Of a stretch of DNA of 57,123 nucleotides, positions 32,918 to 41,012 are shown piece after piece. The notes beneath the pieces were generated by a model. That model saw only the letters and a list, made by a program, of their open reading frames with translations. It was not told the origin of the DNA and made no database searches. Position numbers and translations under genes: made by a program. This DNA is from Streptomyces celluloflavus (lineage in GTDB: Bacteria; Actinomycetota; Actinomycetes; Streptomycetales; Streptomycetaceae), in the NCBI GenBank assembly GCA_000720995.1, contig JOEL01000041.1, positions 1-57,123 of the forward strand. Reading direction: 5' to 3'. Numbering within the stretch: the first letter of the stretch is position 1; each line of letters begins with the position of its first letter.

Positions 32918-33076
32918 TTACCTCCAGATTTCTCGGGTCGCGATCCCAAGGGTTACTGCGCAGAAGATCGGGACAACGACATTGAGTGGACTCGGCAGCG
33001 ACCTGCACAGGAAGAAGACCGCCAGAGTGAGGGCTATACCGGGTAACAGGTATCGCCATGGCGGCATATTTCTCAT
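32918..33076 (-). CDS. Very small membrane protein
   Basis: 52 residues from an ATG at 33076: MRNMPPWRYLLPGIALTLAV and onward, with two short hydrophobic stretches and a charged end (REIWR). The frame continues upstream to 33514, but there it overlaps mobile-element debris and reads as random sequence. Support comes only from composition and a similar small gene next to it. Confidence 0.35.
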   Translation of the reverse strand: MRNMPPWRYLLPGIALTLAVFFLCRSLPSPLNVVVPIFCAVTLGIATREIWR

Positions 33077-33188
33077 ATCGCATGCTCCATTTATCCGGTT
33101 ATTCATCGGGCACGCACAGGCAAGAGCTTGCACTGCGGCGAGGGCGAGAGTGCACAGTCTCAGCTTGCCTCCATGAGTGCAGGTGGCA

Positions 33189-33300
33189 TTAGCCGCCGTA
33201 ATTATCACAGAGTTCGTTGTCGCCCGGAAGGTAGAAGGTGGTACTGCCGTGAGTGCGGAGTTTGTCGCCGTCGGCGTCGTAGCGGTAGCGGATTTCCTCG
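33189..33300 (-). pseudogene. Rhs-repeat protein fragment
   Basis: The minus strand encodes RYRYDADGDKLRTHGSTTFYLPG, an Rhs/YD-repeat unit of the type found near the toxin end of Rhs polymorphic toxins, and then stops after NYGG. Upstream it runs directly into the transposase remnant on the other strand, so only about 35 codons survive. Confidence 0.6.
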
Positions 33301-34128
33301 CGGCTACCACCTGCCCGACCAAACTCGGCCGGCCCTTCACCCGCTGGTCCATGCGCAAACTCGCCGTCTGCCTGCGGAAAGCGCACGACCGCGCGATCCG
33401 GATCGGCCGCGAGGCGTTACGGTGCCTGCTCGCCCGCCGCGGCGTCACCTTCCAACGGACCAAGACCTGAAAGGAATCGCCCAACCCCGAGCGCGGCACC
33501 AAGCTGGACCGCATCGAGGAGGTGCGGGAACGTTTCCCGGACCGGTTGTTCGCGTTCGACGAGTTCGGGCCGCTCGGAATCCGACCGACTGCCGGGTCGT
33601 GCCGGTCCGAGCAAGGCCACCCGGAGCGGCATCCCGCGCCCTACCACCGCACCCACGGGGTGCGCTACTTCCACGGCTGCTACTCGATCGGCGACGACAC
33701 CCGGTAGGACGTCAACCGCCGCAAGAAGGGTGCCGCGAACACCCCGGCCGCGCTGAAGTCGATCCGGACCACCCGGCCCGACGGCGCCCCGATCTACGTG
33801 ATCCTGGACAACCTGTCCGCGCACAGAGGCGCCGACATCCGCCGCTGGGCGAAGAAGAACAACGTCAACCTGTGCTTCACCCCGGCCTACGCGTCCTGGG
33901 TTAACCCGATCGAGGCTCACTTCGGACCGCTGCGGCAGTTCACCGTCGCCAACTCCCACCACCGCAGCCACACCGCCCGGACGCAAGCCCTCCACGCCTG
34001 CCTGCGCTGGCGCAACGCCAACGCCCCGCCACCCAGACGTCCTCGCTACTCAACGCCGTGAACGTGCCCGGATCCGCAGCGAGAAGGGCATCCGCCGGGG
34101 CGGCAAGCCCCTCCAAGTCGCAGCCTGA
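33297..34128 (+). pseudogene. Decayed IS630-family transposase
   Basis: The plus strand carries family blocks in order: MRKLAVCLRKAHDRAIRIGR, then GVTFQRTKT-stop-KES, FPDRLFAFDEFGPLGIRPTAGS, HGVRYFHGCYSIGDDT-stop, APIYVILDNLSAHRGADIRRW and ASWVNPIEAHFGPLRQFT. Two in-frame stops (at about 33468 and 33705) replace what are Trp codons in intact copies, and a frameshift near 34027 moves the end GKPLQVAA into another frame. The N-terminal DNA-binding part is lost. It is a different IS630 lineage from the complete element at 546-1712. It adjoins the Rhs fragment, suggesting insertion into an Rhs gene followed by deletion. Confidence 0.8.
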
Positions 34129-34160
34129 CCCAGCCCGGCGAAACCCATGCGAGCACAGCG

Positions 34161-34991
34161 CTAGCTTCGGCTGCGGATCATCGACATCAGCAGCCCGTGG
34201 GTCTCGTCGTCGGCGGCGACCACAAGCCCGCGGCCTGCCGCACCGATCGGGGTGCCGTCGATGCCGGTGACAACGCAGCCGGCAGCCCGGCACAGAGCGA
34301 TGCCGGCCGCGAAATGCACACTCCTGGAGAGGTTGCCGCCATCGGTGACATACGCGGCCCGCTTGCCGGCAGCCACCCAGGCCAGCGCCAGCGTCGTGGA
34401 CACGACCCGCGGCCGGAAACGCTCGACGAACTCAGGGTGGGCCAGCAGATCCACCGCCCGGAATCCCGGCGCACCCGGGAACGGCGGATCCAGGTTGACG
34501 TCCACCAACCGCGTAGCGGGCGTGGGCGTCAGTAGTGCGTCGTCGGCCCCGTCATGCCGCACCCGGGCGGTCTCCCCGTCGGTGAAGAAAACCTCGCCGC
34601 TGAACGGATCGGCCACTGCGGCCGGCCCATCGCGCAGCGCCACGTTGACGGCCACCAGCATGTTGCCGACGGCGTAGTTCAGCGTGCCGCACAGGGGATC
34701 CACCAACCACTGGCGCACAGCGTCGGCGGCACCCTGCTGCCCGCCTTCTTCGCCGAGCACCGCGTCTTCGGGCCGCGCGGCACGGATGACACCGAGGATC
34801 GCCTTCTCGGCCTCGACATCGGCGGCGGTGGCAAAGTCCCCGGCACCCTTTTCGATGCGGCTGAGCCACTGGCCGTACATGTCACGGACCACATCCGCGC
34901 CGGCCTGCGCCCCGGCTATCGCGACTGCAGCATCGTCAGAACTCGCGTATGAGTTGATCACGCCGTGCAGGCTATCGAGGCGAGCCACCAC
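34161..34991 (-). CDS. Inositol monophosphatase-family protein
   Basis: 276 residues of the IMPase/FBPase/CysQ metal-dependent phosphatase fold. Motifs are the first-metal Glu pair in GEEGG (residues 81-82) and WLVDPLCGTLNY (95-106), where the canonical DPxDGT motif has Cys101 instead of the second Asp; the C-terminal motif is weak (HFAAGIALCRAAGCVVTGIDG, against the usual WDxAAG). The changed metal-binding residues make normal phosphatase activity uncertain, although I believe the LCGT variant recurs in actinobacteria. GTG start. It lies between mobile debris and the biosynthetic cluster, and membership in that cluster is unclear. Confidence 0.78.
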   Translation of the reverse strand: MVARLDSLHGVINSYASSDDAAVAIAGAQAGADVVRDMYGQWLSRIEKGAGDFATAADVEAEKAILGVIRAARPEDAVLGEEGGQQGAADAVRQWLVDPLCGTLNYAVGNMLVAVNVALRDGPAAVADPFSGEVFFTDGETARVRHDGADDALLTPTPATRLVDVNLDPPFPGAPGFRAVDLLAHPEFVERFRPRVVSTTLALAWVAAGKRAAYVTDGGNLSRSVHFAAGIALCRAAGCVVTGIDGTPIGAAGRGLVVAADDETHGLLMSMIRSRS

Positions 34992-35052
34992 CCCGGCGAA
35001 CCTTCCCGGTCACAGCACTAACGGAACTCGTACACCCCGCCCGCTCCCCCGC

Positions 35053-35086
35053 CACCGTCACCGTCACCGTCACCGTCACCGTCACC
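35053..35086 (+). repeat. Six-base tandem repeat (CACCGT)
   Basis: Five uninterrupted copies of CACCGT plus a partial sixth lie in the gap between the inositol-monophosphatase-family gene and the MFS exporter gene. It is a simple slippage repeat without evident function. Confidence 0.8.
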
Positions 35087-35123
35087 CGCATGACGAAAAC
35101 CCAGGCCGCCCCCGGAAACCTCC

Positions 35124-36566
35124 TCAGACCCCCGCAGGCGGAGCGTCAACAGCCGGAGCTTTCTGGGCGGCCAGGAAGATCGTGGCCAGGGTGAGGGCGG
35201 CGGCCAGCCAGGTGATGGTGTGGAACGCCTCGGTCAGTGCCTGGGCCGTTTCCGGGGAGTCACCCGCTTTCAGCGGGGAGGACGACGTGCCCGGGGGGAG
35301 AAACAGCCGGTAGGCCACGGTGGTGACCGTGCCGAAGACGGCGATTCCCAGGCCGGCGCCGGCCTCGTAGGCGACGGACTCGATGCCCGCCGCCGCGCCC
35401 GCCTGGGCGGAGGGCGCGGTGGCCATGATCAGGTTCGAGGCGACCATCTGGACCAGGCCGTGGCCGAACCCGATCAGGGCCAGGCCGAGCGGGACCACCG
35501 TGCCGGACGCGACCAGGACGTACCCGGCCACCGCGAGCAGCAGACCGGCGGGCACGCCCGCGCCCGGTCGTCCCAGCCGGGAGAGGATGAATCCGCCCGC
35601 CGGTCCCGCCACCGTCGCGGCCACCGGCATCGGGATCAGGTACAGCGCGGCGGCCTCCGCCGACAGGCCCTCGGCGAACTGGAGGTACTGCACCAGCTGA
35701 AGTTCGAAGCCGACCATCACCAGCACCGGCAGCACCGAGGCCACCACCCCGGCGCGCAGCGGGGGCAGCCGGAACAGGGACAGGTCCAGCATCGGGTGCG
35801 TCATACGCCGCTGCCGCCGGACGAACAGGACCAGTGCGGTCAGGCCCAGCGCGGCCGGCAGCACCACCTCCGGCGGTTCGACGTCGTCGTGGGTGAAGGC
35901 GATGATGGCGTAGGCGCTGCTCAGGAACCCCACGATCGACAGGAGCGGCGAGGTGGCTTCCCAGGGCTGCCGTTCGGACTCGACCTCGTTGCGCAGCAGC
36001 AGCGCCACGGTGGGGATGGCCAGCGCCACGACCGGCAGGTTGACGAGGAAGATCGAGCCCCACCAGAAATGCTGGAGCAGGAAGCCGCCCGCCACCGGTC
36101 CCAGCGCCGACGCCCCGGCGGCGACCGCGCTCCACGCCCCGATGGCCACCGCGTGGTCGCGGCCGTCGCCGAAGGTCTGCCGAATGAGGGCCAGCGTGGC
36201 GGGGATGATCATCGACGCGCCGACGGCCAGCACCGCCCGCGCGCCGATCAGGGCCTGCGGTCCCGGTGCCGTCGCGCACAGCACCGAAGCCGCGCCGAAG
36301 ACCGCGAGCCCGGCAAGCAGCAGCCGCTTGTGTCCGATCCGGTCGCCCAACGGCCCGCTGACCAGCACCAGTCCGACCATCAGCAGCGAGTACACGTCCA
36401 CTGTCCACAGCAGTTCGGTCGGGGACGCGTGCAGTTCGTCGGCGAGGGTCGGGACGGTGATGGTGAGGATGGTGACGTCCATGGCGGCCGGCAGGAAGCA
36501 CAGCAGCACCACGGTCAGTACCAGCCAGCGCCGGGCCGCCCCGACCACGGGCAGCGTGCTGGTCAC
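35124..36566 (-). CDS. MFS exporter (DHA2, 14-helix EmrB/QacA type)
   Basis: 480 residues. It starts at a GTG that overlaps the ATP-grasp stop (GTGA). The first helix and motif D region read RRWLVLTVVLLCFLPAAMDVTILTITVPTL, and the loop GPLGDRIGHKRLLL carries the MFS motif A; the antiporter motif C is near AAGASALGPVAGGFLL. About 14 hydrophobic segments. It is the last gene of the five-gene minus arm and is the natural candidate for exporting, or giving self-resistance to, the cluster product. Confidence 0.9.
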   Translation of the reverse strand: MTSTLPVVGAARRWLVLTVVLLCFLPAAMDVTILTITVPTLADELHASPTELLWTVDVYSLLMVGLVLVSGPLGDRIGHKRLLLAGLAVFGAASVLCATAPGPQALIGARAVLAVGASMIIPATLALIRQTFGDGRDHAVAIGAWSAVAAGASALGPVAGGFLLQHFWWGSIFLVNLPVVALAIPTVALLLRNEVESERQPWEATSPLLSIVGFLSSAYAIIAFTHDDVEPPEVVLPAALGLTALVLFVRRQRRMTHPMLDLSLFRLPPLRAGVVASVLPVLVMVGFELQLVQYLQFAEGLSAEAAALYLIPMPVAATVAGPAGGFILSRLGRPGAGVPAGLLLAVAGYVLVASGTVVPLGLALIGFGHGLVQMVASNLIMATAPSAQAGAAAGIESVAYEAGAGLGIAVFGTVTTVAYRLFLPPGTSSSPLKAGDSPETAQALTEAFHTITWLAAALTLATIFLAAQKAPAVDAPPAGV

Positions 36567-37858
36567 CGGCCGAGGTCCAGAGCCGCCCTGGCTCCGACGA
36601 TCAGTTCGTGCAACTCGGCCAGGCTCGGGGCGTAGAACATGCAGCTCAGTCTGCCAGTTCGCAGGTCTGTCAGCTCGGTCGGCACCACACCCCGGTCGGC
36701 GTGCCGGGGTGAGGCCACCAACCGTCCGAGCAGGCGCAGCACTTCCGGCAGCTCCAGCCCGGCCGGCAGGCCGTAGAAGTCGTAGTTGCCGACCGCGTGG
36801 GTGTCGAGGTAGCCGGGGCCGATGAGGTGGGCGCCGAATTCGTGCACATGACTCGACCCGGTGCGGCGGGCGTTGAGGTCGTGCATGTAGACGACGCCGT
36901 CGCGGGCGATGGCGTCGATGCCGAAGCGCCCGCGGTAGCCGCGCCGTTGCATCTCCCCGGCCAGCCGGAGTCCGCCCCTGGTCAGCGGGCGGTACCACCA
37001 CTCGTCGCGCAGTTCCCGCGCGGTGACGTTGCCGCGCAGGTGGGTGGCGCCCTCGAACAGCATGTCGGTCGTGTAGCAGAGGTGGGGCGGGGCGTCCTCG
37101 GGAACCATGTACTCCACGGACGGGAAGGTGATGTCGCCGTCGAGGAACTCCTCGACCACCACCGGCTCCTCGCCGTAGAACGTGCTCGCGGCCAGGCGTT
37201 CGGTGATGTCGTCGGCGCCGGGGCGGAAGATCAGCAGTCCGAGGCTCGCCTCCCCGCGGTCCGCCTTGACGATGCACGGCGTGCCCGTCGCGAGCATGCT
37301 CCGCACCGCCGCCGGCACCTCCCGCATCCCGGTGCAGTGCGTACCGGGCGGGATGCGGCAGGGCCCGTCGGTCATACCGAGGTCGGTGGCCAGGTCGCGC
37401 AGGCCGGTCTTGGTGTCCAGCAGGTCGCGCACGTCCTGCCGCGGCGGGCTCTCCGGTAGTTCGACGACGATGCCGTACCGGGTGCGCAGGGTCTCGGCGA
37501 ACCGCCACAGGTCGGCGGTGGTGGTGTGCGGGATCAGCCGAAGCCTGCGCCCCGGCCCCGCGTGGGCGGCCACGGCGGCCATCAGCCCGGGATCGGCGAG
37601 CGTGTCGGCGAAGAGTGAGCCGGTCCGGCCCGCCGGGCTGAGGTTCACCACGCCGTCGATCTCCAGGAACTTCCGCTGCCAGTCCAGGTCGCCGATCGGC
37701 TCGTAGGTGATGAGCATTTTGTCCAACGGCCCCCAGTACAGGGCCTGGTCCTGCTGGGCGTAGCACTCCGACAGCAGTTCCTCGACGCCGTCGGCGCGGA
37801 CGGCGAAGTCGCGCAGGGTGTCCACGGCGTTGCTCACGCAGAGGGTGGGTGTGGTCAT
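36563..37858 (-). CDS. ATP-grasp ligase (preATP-grasp / PGM1-like)
   Basis: 431 residues. The ATP-grasp core is seen in CIVKADRGEASLGLLIFR (ATP-binding Lys), EEPVVVEEFLDGDITFPSVEY, and the metal-binding end GRFGIDAIARDGVVYMHDLNARRTGSSH. The first 150 residues form a preATP-grasp part (LCVSNAVDTLRDFAVRADG, then ALYWGPLDKMLITYEP) similar in layout to ligases of the pheganomycin PGM1 type, which join a carboxylate to an amine or peptide through an acyl phosphate. In this cluster it would form the amide bond linking the two arms' products. ATGA overlap with the creatininase-like gene upstream. Substrates are not deducible. Confidence 0.8.
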   Translation of the reverse strand: MTTPTLCVSNAVDTLRDFAVRADGVEELLSECYAQQDQALYWGPLDKMLITYEPIGDLDWQRKFLEIDGVVNLSPAGRTGSLFADTLADPGLMAAVAAHAGPGRRLRLIPHTTTADLWRFAETLRTRYGIVVELPESPPRQDVRDLLDTKTGLRDLATDLGMTDGPCRIPPGTHCTGMREVPAAVRSMLATGTPCIVKADRGEASLGLLIFRPGADDITERLAASTFYGEEPVVVEEFLDGDITFPSVEYMVPEDAPPHLCYTTDMLFEGATHLRGNVTARELRDEWWYRPLTRGGLRLAGEMQRRGYRGRFGIDAIARDGVVYMHDLNARRTGSSHVHEFGAHLIGPGYLDTHAVGNYDFYGLPAGLELPEVLRLLGRLVASPRHADRGVVPTELTDLRTGRLSCMFYAPSLAELHELIVGARAALDLGR

Positions 37859-38637
37859 GTTCGCTCCTCGCGCAGCAGTCCGCTGCCCTCTGTCACCAGG
37901 TCGACCGCGGCCGAGACGACGTGCCAGAAGAGGTCCTGGCCCAGTGCGGCGGTGGCACCCGAAGTGCTGGACAGGACGCCTTGGTTGGTGGTGCGGGTCA
38001 CGTCGACGGGGTGCAGGTAGACCCCGGGGCGGGGCGGGTCGGTGTGGTCGGGACGGGCGGCCGAGACCAGGTCCGGACGGAGGTAGAGCATCAGGCTGGT
38101 CTCGGTGATCCCCGCGTGCTCGGCGTGCCACCCCGGAAAGAGGGGCACCCGCCCGGCCAGCCACTCCGTGTCGACCAGGCTCCACCAGCTCAGCGCGATG
38201 AACTCCTTGCCCGCGGCCGCCGGCCGCCGGCCCACCTCGTCGAGGGCCTCGAACAGGAACGGTTCGTTCTCGAAGTGGCCGTTGACGACCAGCAACTGGT
38301 GCCACGGCAGGGCGCACAGCGACTCCAGCACGTCCACCAGGAAGGCCAGCAGGGACTGGCCGCGCACATGGACGGTGCCGGGGAAGGCCAGTCCGCCTCC
38401 GCTCTGCGGCAGCGACCGTGCCGCGATGGACTGCGCCGGCAGGGTCAGGGCGGTCAGTTCGTAGGCGATCTGCCGGGCGAATGCGTCGGCCAGGACGGTG
38501 TCCACGGACAGCGGCAGGTGCGGGCCGTGCTGCTCTATGGACCCGACCGGCCACACCACGGTCCGCCCGGCGGTGGCCGCCAGGATCTCGGCGCTGCTCA
38601 GGTCGCACAGCTGCGGCCCGGCCGACCGGGGGGTCAT
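37855..38637 (-). CDS. Creatininase-family amidohydrolase
   Basis: 260 residues of the creatininase/MftE-like fold. The metal-binding motifs are intact: GSIEQHGPHLPLSVDT (Glu, His, Asp), NGHFENE (His, Glu) and HAEHAGITETS. Members hydrolyse cyclic or linear amides (creatinine, FAPy in deazaflavin-linked riboflavin pathways, mycofactocin peptide). The operon places it right after a DHOD-like flavoprotein, which suggests ring opening of a reduced cyclic amide such as a dihydropyrimidine. That is inference; peptide cleavage is the alternative. ATGA overlaps on both sides. Confidence 0.83.
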   Translation of the reverse strand: MTPRSAGPQLCDLSSAEILAATAGRTVVWPVGSIEQHGPHLPLSVDTVLADAFARQIAYELTALTLPAQSIAARSLPQSGGGLAFPGTVHVRGQSLLAFLVDVLESLCALPWHQLLVVNGHFENEPFLFEALDEVGRRPAAAGKEFIALSWWSLVDTEWLAGRVPLFPGWHAEHAGITETSLMLYLRPDLVSAARPDHTDPPRPGVYLHPVDVTRTTNQGVLSSTSGATAALGQDLFWHVVSAAVDLVTEGSGLLREERT

Positions 38638-39533
38638 GACCGCACCCGCTCGGACCGGCCCGCTTCGGTGACGGGTCCGGCGCCGCGGCCGGTGCTCCCG
38701 GGGCCCGCGGTCTCGGTCACGATCCGGGCGAGCGTGAGGTACATGTCGGTGTGCAGCGCGGTGTACACCTGGGCCGCCACCGCGCCGACCCCCAGGTAGT
38801 CGTGCACGTCCCGGCCCGACTGCACACCGCCGGAGGCCAGTACGGGCAGTGTGAACCCGGTTCGGCGCAGTTGCCACAGCGAGGCCAGCACGAGCGGTTT
38901 GATGCCCGGTCCGGAGTAGCCGAAGACGCCGCCGAGCCGGAGGTCGCCGGTCTCCGGGTGTACGACGGCGGCGGGCAGGGTGTCGCTGATGGTCACCGCG
39001 TCCGCGCCGGCCCGTGCGGCGGCGAACGCCCGGTCGTGCAGGCCCTCACCACTGGCCAGCTTGACCGAGAACGGCACCCGGACCGCGGCGCGGGTCGCCT
39101 CGGTGTAGGCGTGCACCCGCTCGGGGGTGTCGTGGAGGCCGTCCTCCTCATTGAGGCAGGAGATGCCCAGTTCCAGCGCCCGGCTGCCGGCCGCCGCCGC
39201 GCGGGCCGCCAACTCGGCCAGTTCCGCCGGGGTGTCGGCGTGCAGCGACGCGATGACCGGCAGCCGGTCCCGTGCCAGGCCGCGCAGGATGTCCATCCAG
39301 TGGCTGACGGACCGTTTGGAGTAGGTGGTGCTGTTGATCATGCCGGTGGGCAGCCGGATGATGCGCTCGTCCAGGCCGGCTGGCGGGTTGGGGTGGATGG
39401 TCTTGGTGACCACCGCGCCCGCTCCGGTGGTCAGCAGTTTGCGGATGTTGCGCTCCTGGTCGGTGAGCAGACCGGAGCCGACCACGACCGGATTGGCCAG
39501 GTCCAGCCCCAGCACCTGTGTCGCGGCCGCCAC
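38634..39533 (-). CDS. Dihydroorotate dehydrogenase-like flavoprotein
   Basis: 299 residues of the FMN-binding PyrD/dihydropyrimidine dehydrogenase fold. Visible are the FMN-contact blocks NPVVVGSGLL and GAGAVVTKTI, the active-site Cys126 loop LGISCLNEED, equivalent to the catalytic Cys of class 1 DHODs, and the phosphate-binding end GGVFGYSGPGIKPLVL and VLASGGVQSGRDV. A housekeeping pyrD is expected elsewhere in the genome, so this is probably a specialised reductase or dehydrogenase of a pyrimidine-like ring. GTG start, one base after the stop of the N-glycosidase-like gene. Confidence 0.83.
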   Translation of the reverse strand: MAAATQVLGLDLANPVVVGSGLLTDQERNIRKLLTTGAGAVVTKTIHPNPPAGLDERIIRLPTGMINSTTYSKRSVSHWMDILRGLARDRLPVIASLHADTPAELAELAARAAAAGSRALELGISCLNEEDGLHDTPERVHAYTEATRAAVRVPFSVKLASGEGLHDRAFAAARAGADAVTISDTLPAAVVHPETGDLRLGGVFGYSGPGIKPLVLASLWQLRRTGFTLPVLASGGVQSGRDVHDYLGVGAVAAQVYTALHTDMYLTLARIVTETAGPGSTGRGAGPVTEAGRSERVRS

Positions 39534-39534
39534 G

Positions 39535-40050
39535 TCAGACCGCTGTCCTGGTCCGGCCCAGCGCCGTGAGCACACCGTCGACCAGCGGTTCCGGGCCCGC
39601 GGCGAGCTCCGTGGCGGACAGGAACGTGGCGACGGCGACCTGGGCGAGCCCCTTGAGGAGGTGGCTGGCCGATTCGGCGAAGGGCTGGTCGGTGATGCCC
39701 ACGATGGGGCGGCCCAGCGCGCTGGCCCACCCCAGTTCGATGTGCGTGCCGTCCGTGCGCAGCAGGGTGCCGTCGAGCACCGGCAGTACCGGCACGAACA
39801 CATCGCACTCGCGCATCCATGTGTAGTCGCGCACGGACACCTCCTCGGGGGTGAACAGCGCGGTGTCGGCGCCGAAGCGCTCGGCCACGTGCGCGGACAG
39901 CACGGTGGCGCCGGCCCGCCGCGCCTGGTCGATGGCCAGGCTCAGGCAGTCGCGGATCGGTGCCGCCATCCCGCCGGGCACCAGGGCGTGCTGGATCGGG
40001 CCGCCGACGAACAGGGTGACGCCGCGCAGGGCGTCCGGGGTGACACTCAT
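39535..40050 (-). CDS. Nucleoside 2-deoxyribosyltransferase-fold protein (MilB/BlsM-like)
   Basis: 171 residues. The front has the ligand loop LFVGGPIQHAL; the active-site segment RTDGTHIELGWASALGRPIVGI carries Glu105, matching the nucleophile of the family, and closely follows the GTHVEIGWASG pattern of the CMP and hydroxymethyl-CMP N-glycosidases MilB and BlsM from nucleoside antibiotic clusters. It would split a pyrimidine nucleotide or nucleoside into free base and sugar. It is the first gene of the minus arm, and its ATG has CGAAGGAGCC upstream as ribosome site. Substrate cannot be read from the sequence. Confidence 0.78.
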   Translation of the reverse strand: MSVTPDALRGVTLFVGGPIQHALVPGGMAAPIRDCLSLAIDQARRAGATVLSAHVAERFGADTALFTPEEVSVRDYTWMRECDVFVPVLPVLDGTLLRTDGTHIELGWASALGRPIVGITDQPFAESASHLLKGLAQVAVATFLSATELAAGPEPLVDGVLTALGRTRTAV

Positions 40051-40292
40051 GACTTTTCGAGGCTCCTTCGAAAGAGTCTGCCGACGACCGTACATTCGGG
40101 CGGACTTCGGTCACCGGAAAGAGGGAAAAGGCAGCGCAATCACATAATGCGCTTGCAGTGAATCGCAGGGGATTCCGGGTACGGGGAGCGACGGTGTCGG
40201 GCACCCGGTTGCCTGCTCGTCCCGCACTCCGCGTCCACCCGGCAGGCAAATAGACGAGCCAAGGCTAGGCCGGGGCGATTCGGCACCACAAG

Positions 40293-40319
40293 CAACATCT
40301 TCGCCAGACGGAGATGTTG
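40293..40319. promoter_or_regulatory. Inverted repeat, candidate operator
   Basis: CAACATCT at 40293-40300 and AGATGTTG at 40312-40319 are perfect complements 11 bases apart. The spacing suits a dimeric TetR- or GntR-type repressor; no regulator gene is present in the arms. Confidence 0.4.
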
Positions 40320-40698
40320 GTCAAATGGAACAAAAGGCACAAATCGGTCGACCGGAAAAATTGATTCGGCCACCCCCGGGAAGTGCCCGAAAGGCCAGTT
40401 CACGGGCGCAAAGCGGCAGTCTGTGGGAATCTCTCCCCCGGCCATTTCCGCCATGGTCCACAAACGGCCGGAATACCGCGAACTCACGCACAAACGCCTT
40501 CGGCACCAACACCGAAAGGAGAATGATAAGTAAAATCGGAGGCCACGTTGACAGGCGATAAAACCTCACCTAACGTCGATAGGCATGAATGGCTGGCGCC
40601 GCCTTTTTCCGGCGGGCACCGGCTCGCTTCCGGCCCCATTGCTGCCGCGATCCCATCCGCCTCTTCCACGCACCGAACGTCCGGCCGTGGCCTTTCGG

Positions 40699-40730
40699 AT
40701 GAACCCACCCAGAGATGAACCCACCCAGAG
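40699..40730 (+). repeat. Tandem 16-bp duplication before the ACP gene
   Basis: ATGAACCCACCCAGAG occurs twice in perfect tandem (40699-40714 and 40715-40730), ending just at the ribosome site. It looks like a recent slippage or duplication in the 5' leader. Confidence 0.85.
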
Positions 40731-40742
40731 GGGAAAGTTCTG

Positions 40743-41012
40743 GTGAACTCTTTGCAGACCATCAAACGAATTCTGCGTACCGATGTCCTCGTGGAGGTGC
40801 CGGTCGACCAGATGCAGCTCGACGACAGCCTGCGCGAGAGCTACGGCATGGACTCGCTCGGCTTCGTGGAGCTGCGCGTGCAGTGCGAGGAGGCGTTCGG
40901 CATCGACATCCCCGACGAGGCCGTCGCCGCCGGGGAGTTGTCCACCCTCGGCGATGTACTCGCCCTGGTCGAGCGGCTGTCGGGGGCCGACCAGTCCCCG
41001 ACCACCGCGTGA
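40743..41012 (+). CDS. Acyl carrier protein
   Basis: 89 residues, GTG start. The phosphopantetheine site is Ser38 in SYGMDSLGFVELRVQCEEAFGIDI, followed by helix III (LSTLGDVLALVERL). It carries the growing or modified acyl chain. It is the first gene of the plus arm and its TGA overlaps the GTG of the aminotransferase (GTGA), so the aminotransferase is likely to work on an ACP-bound substrate. Its acidic helix II resembles ACPs of type II fatty-acid or polyketide systems more than NRPS carrier proteins. Confidence 0.92.
   Translation: MNSLQTIKRILRTDVLVEVPVDQMQLDDSLRESYGMDSLGFVELRVQCEEAFGIDIPDEAVAAGELSTLGDVLALVERLSGADQSPTTA

Larger units (their letters stand above)
40051..40742. promoter_or_regulatory. 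Divergent control region of the biosynthetic cluster
   Basis: 692 bases with markedly lower GC than the flanks and no credible gene. It contains an 8-bp inverted repeat CAACATCT/AGATGTTG at 40293-40319 (11-base loop) near its centre, and an AT-rich run at 40505-40600. The ribosome site of the ACP gene is GAGGGGAAAG at about 40728-40737. Promoters of both arms must lie here. Confidence 0.55.

Noticed and set aside
35053-35086. CRISPR-like or regulatory repeat array
   Set aside because: It is a six-base simple repeat without spacers; slippage explains it.
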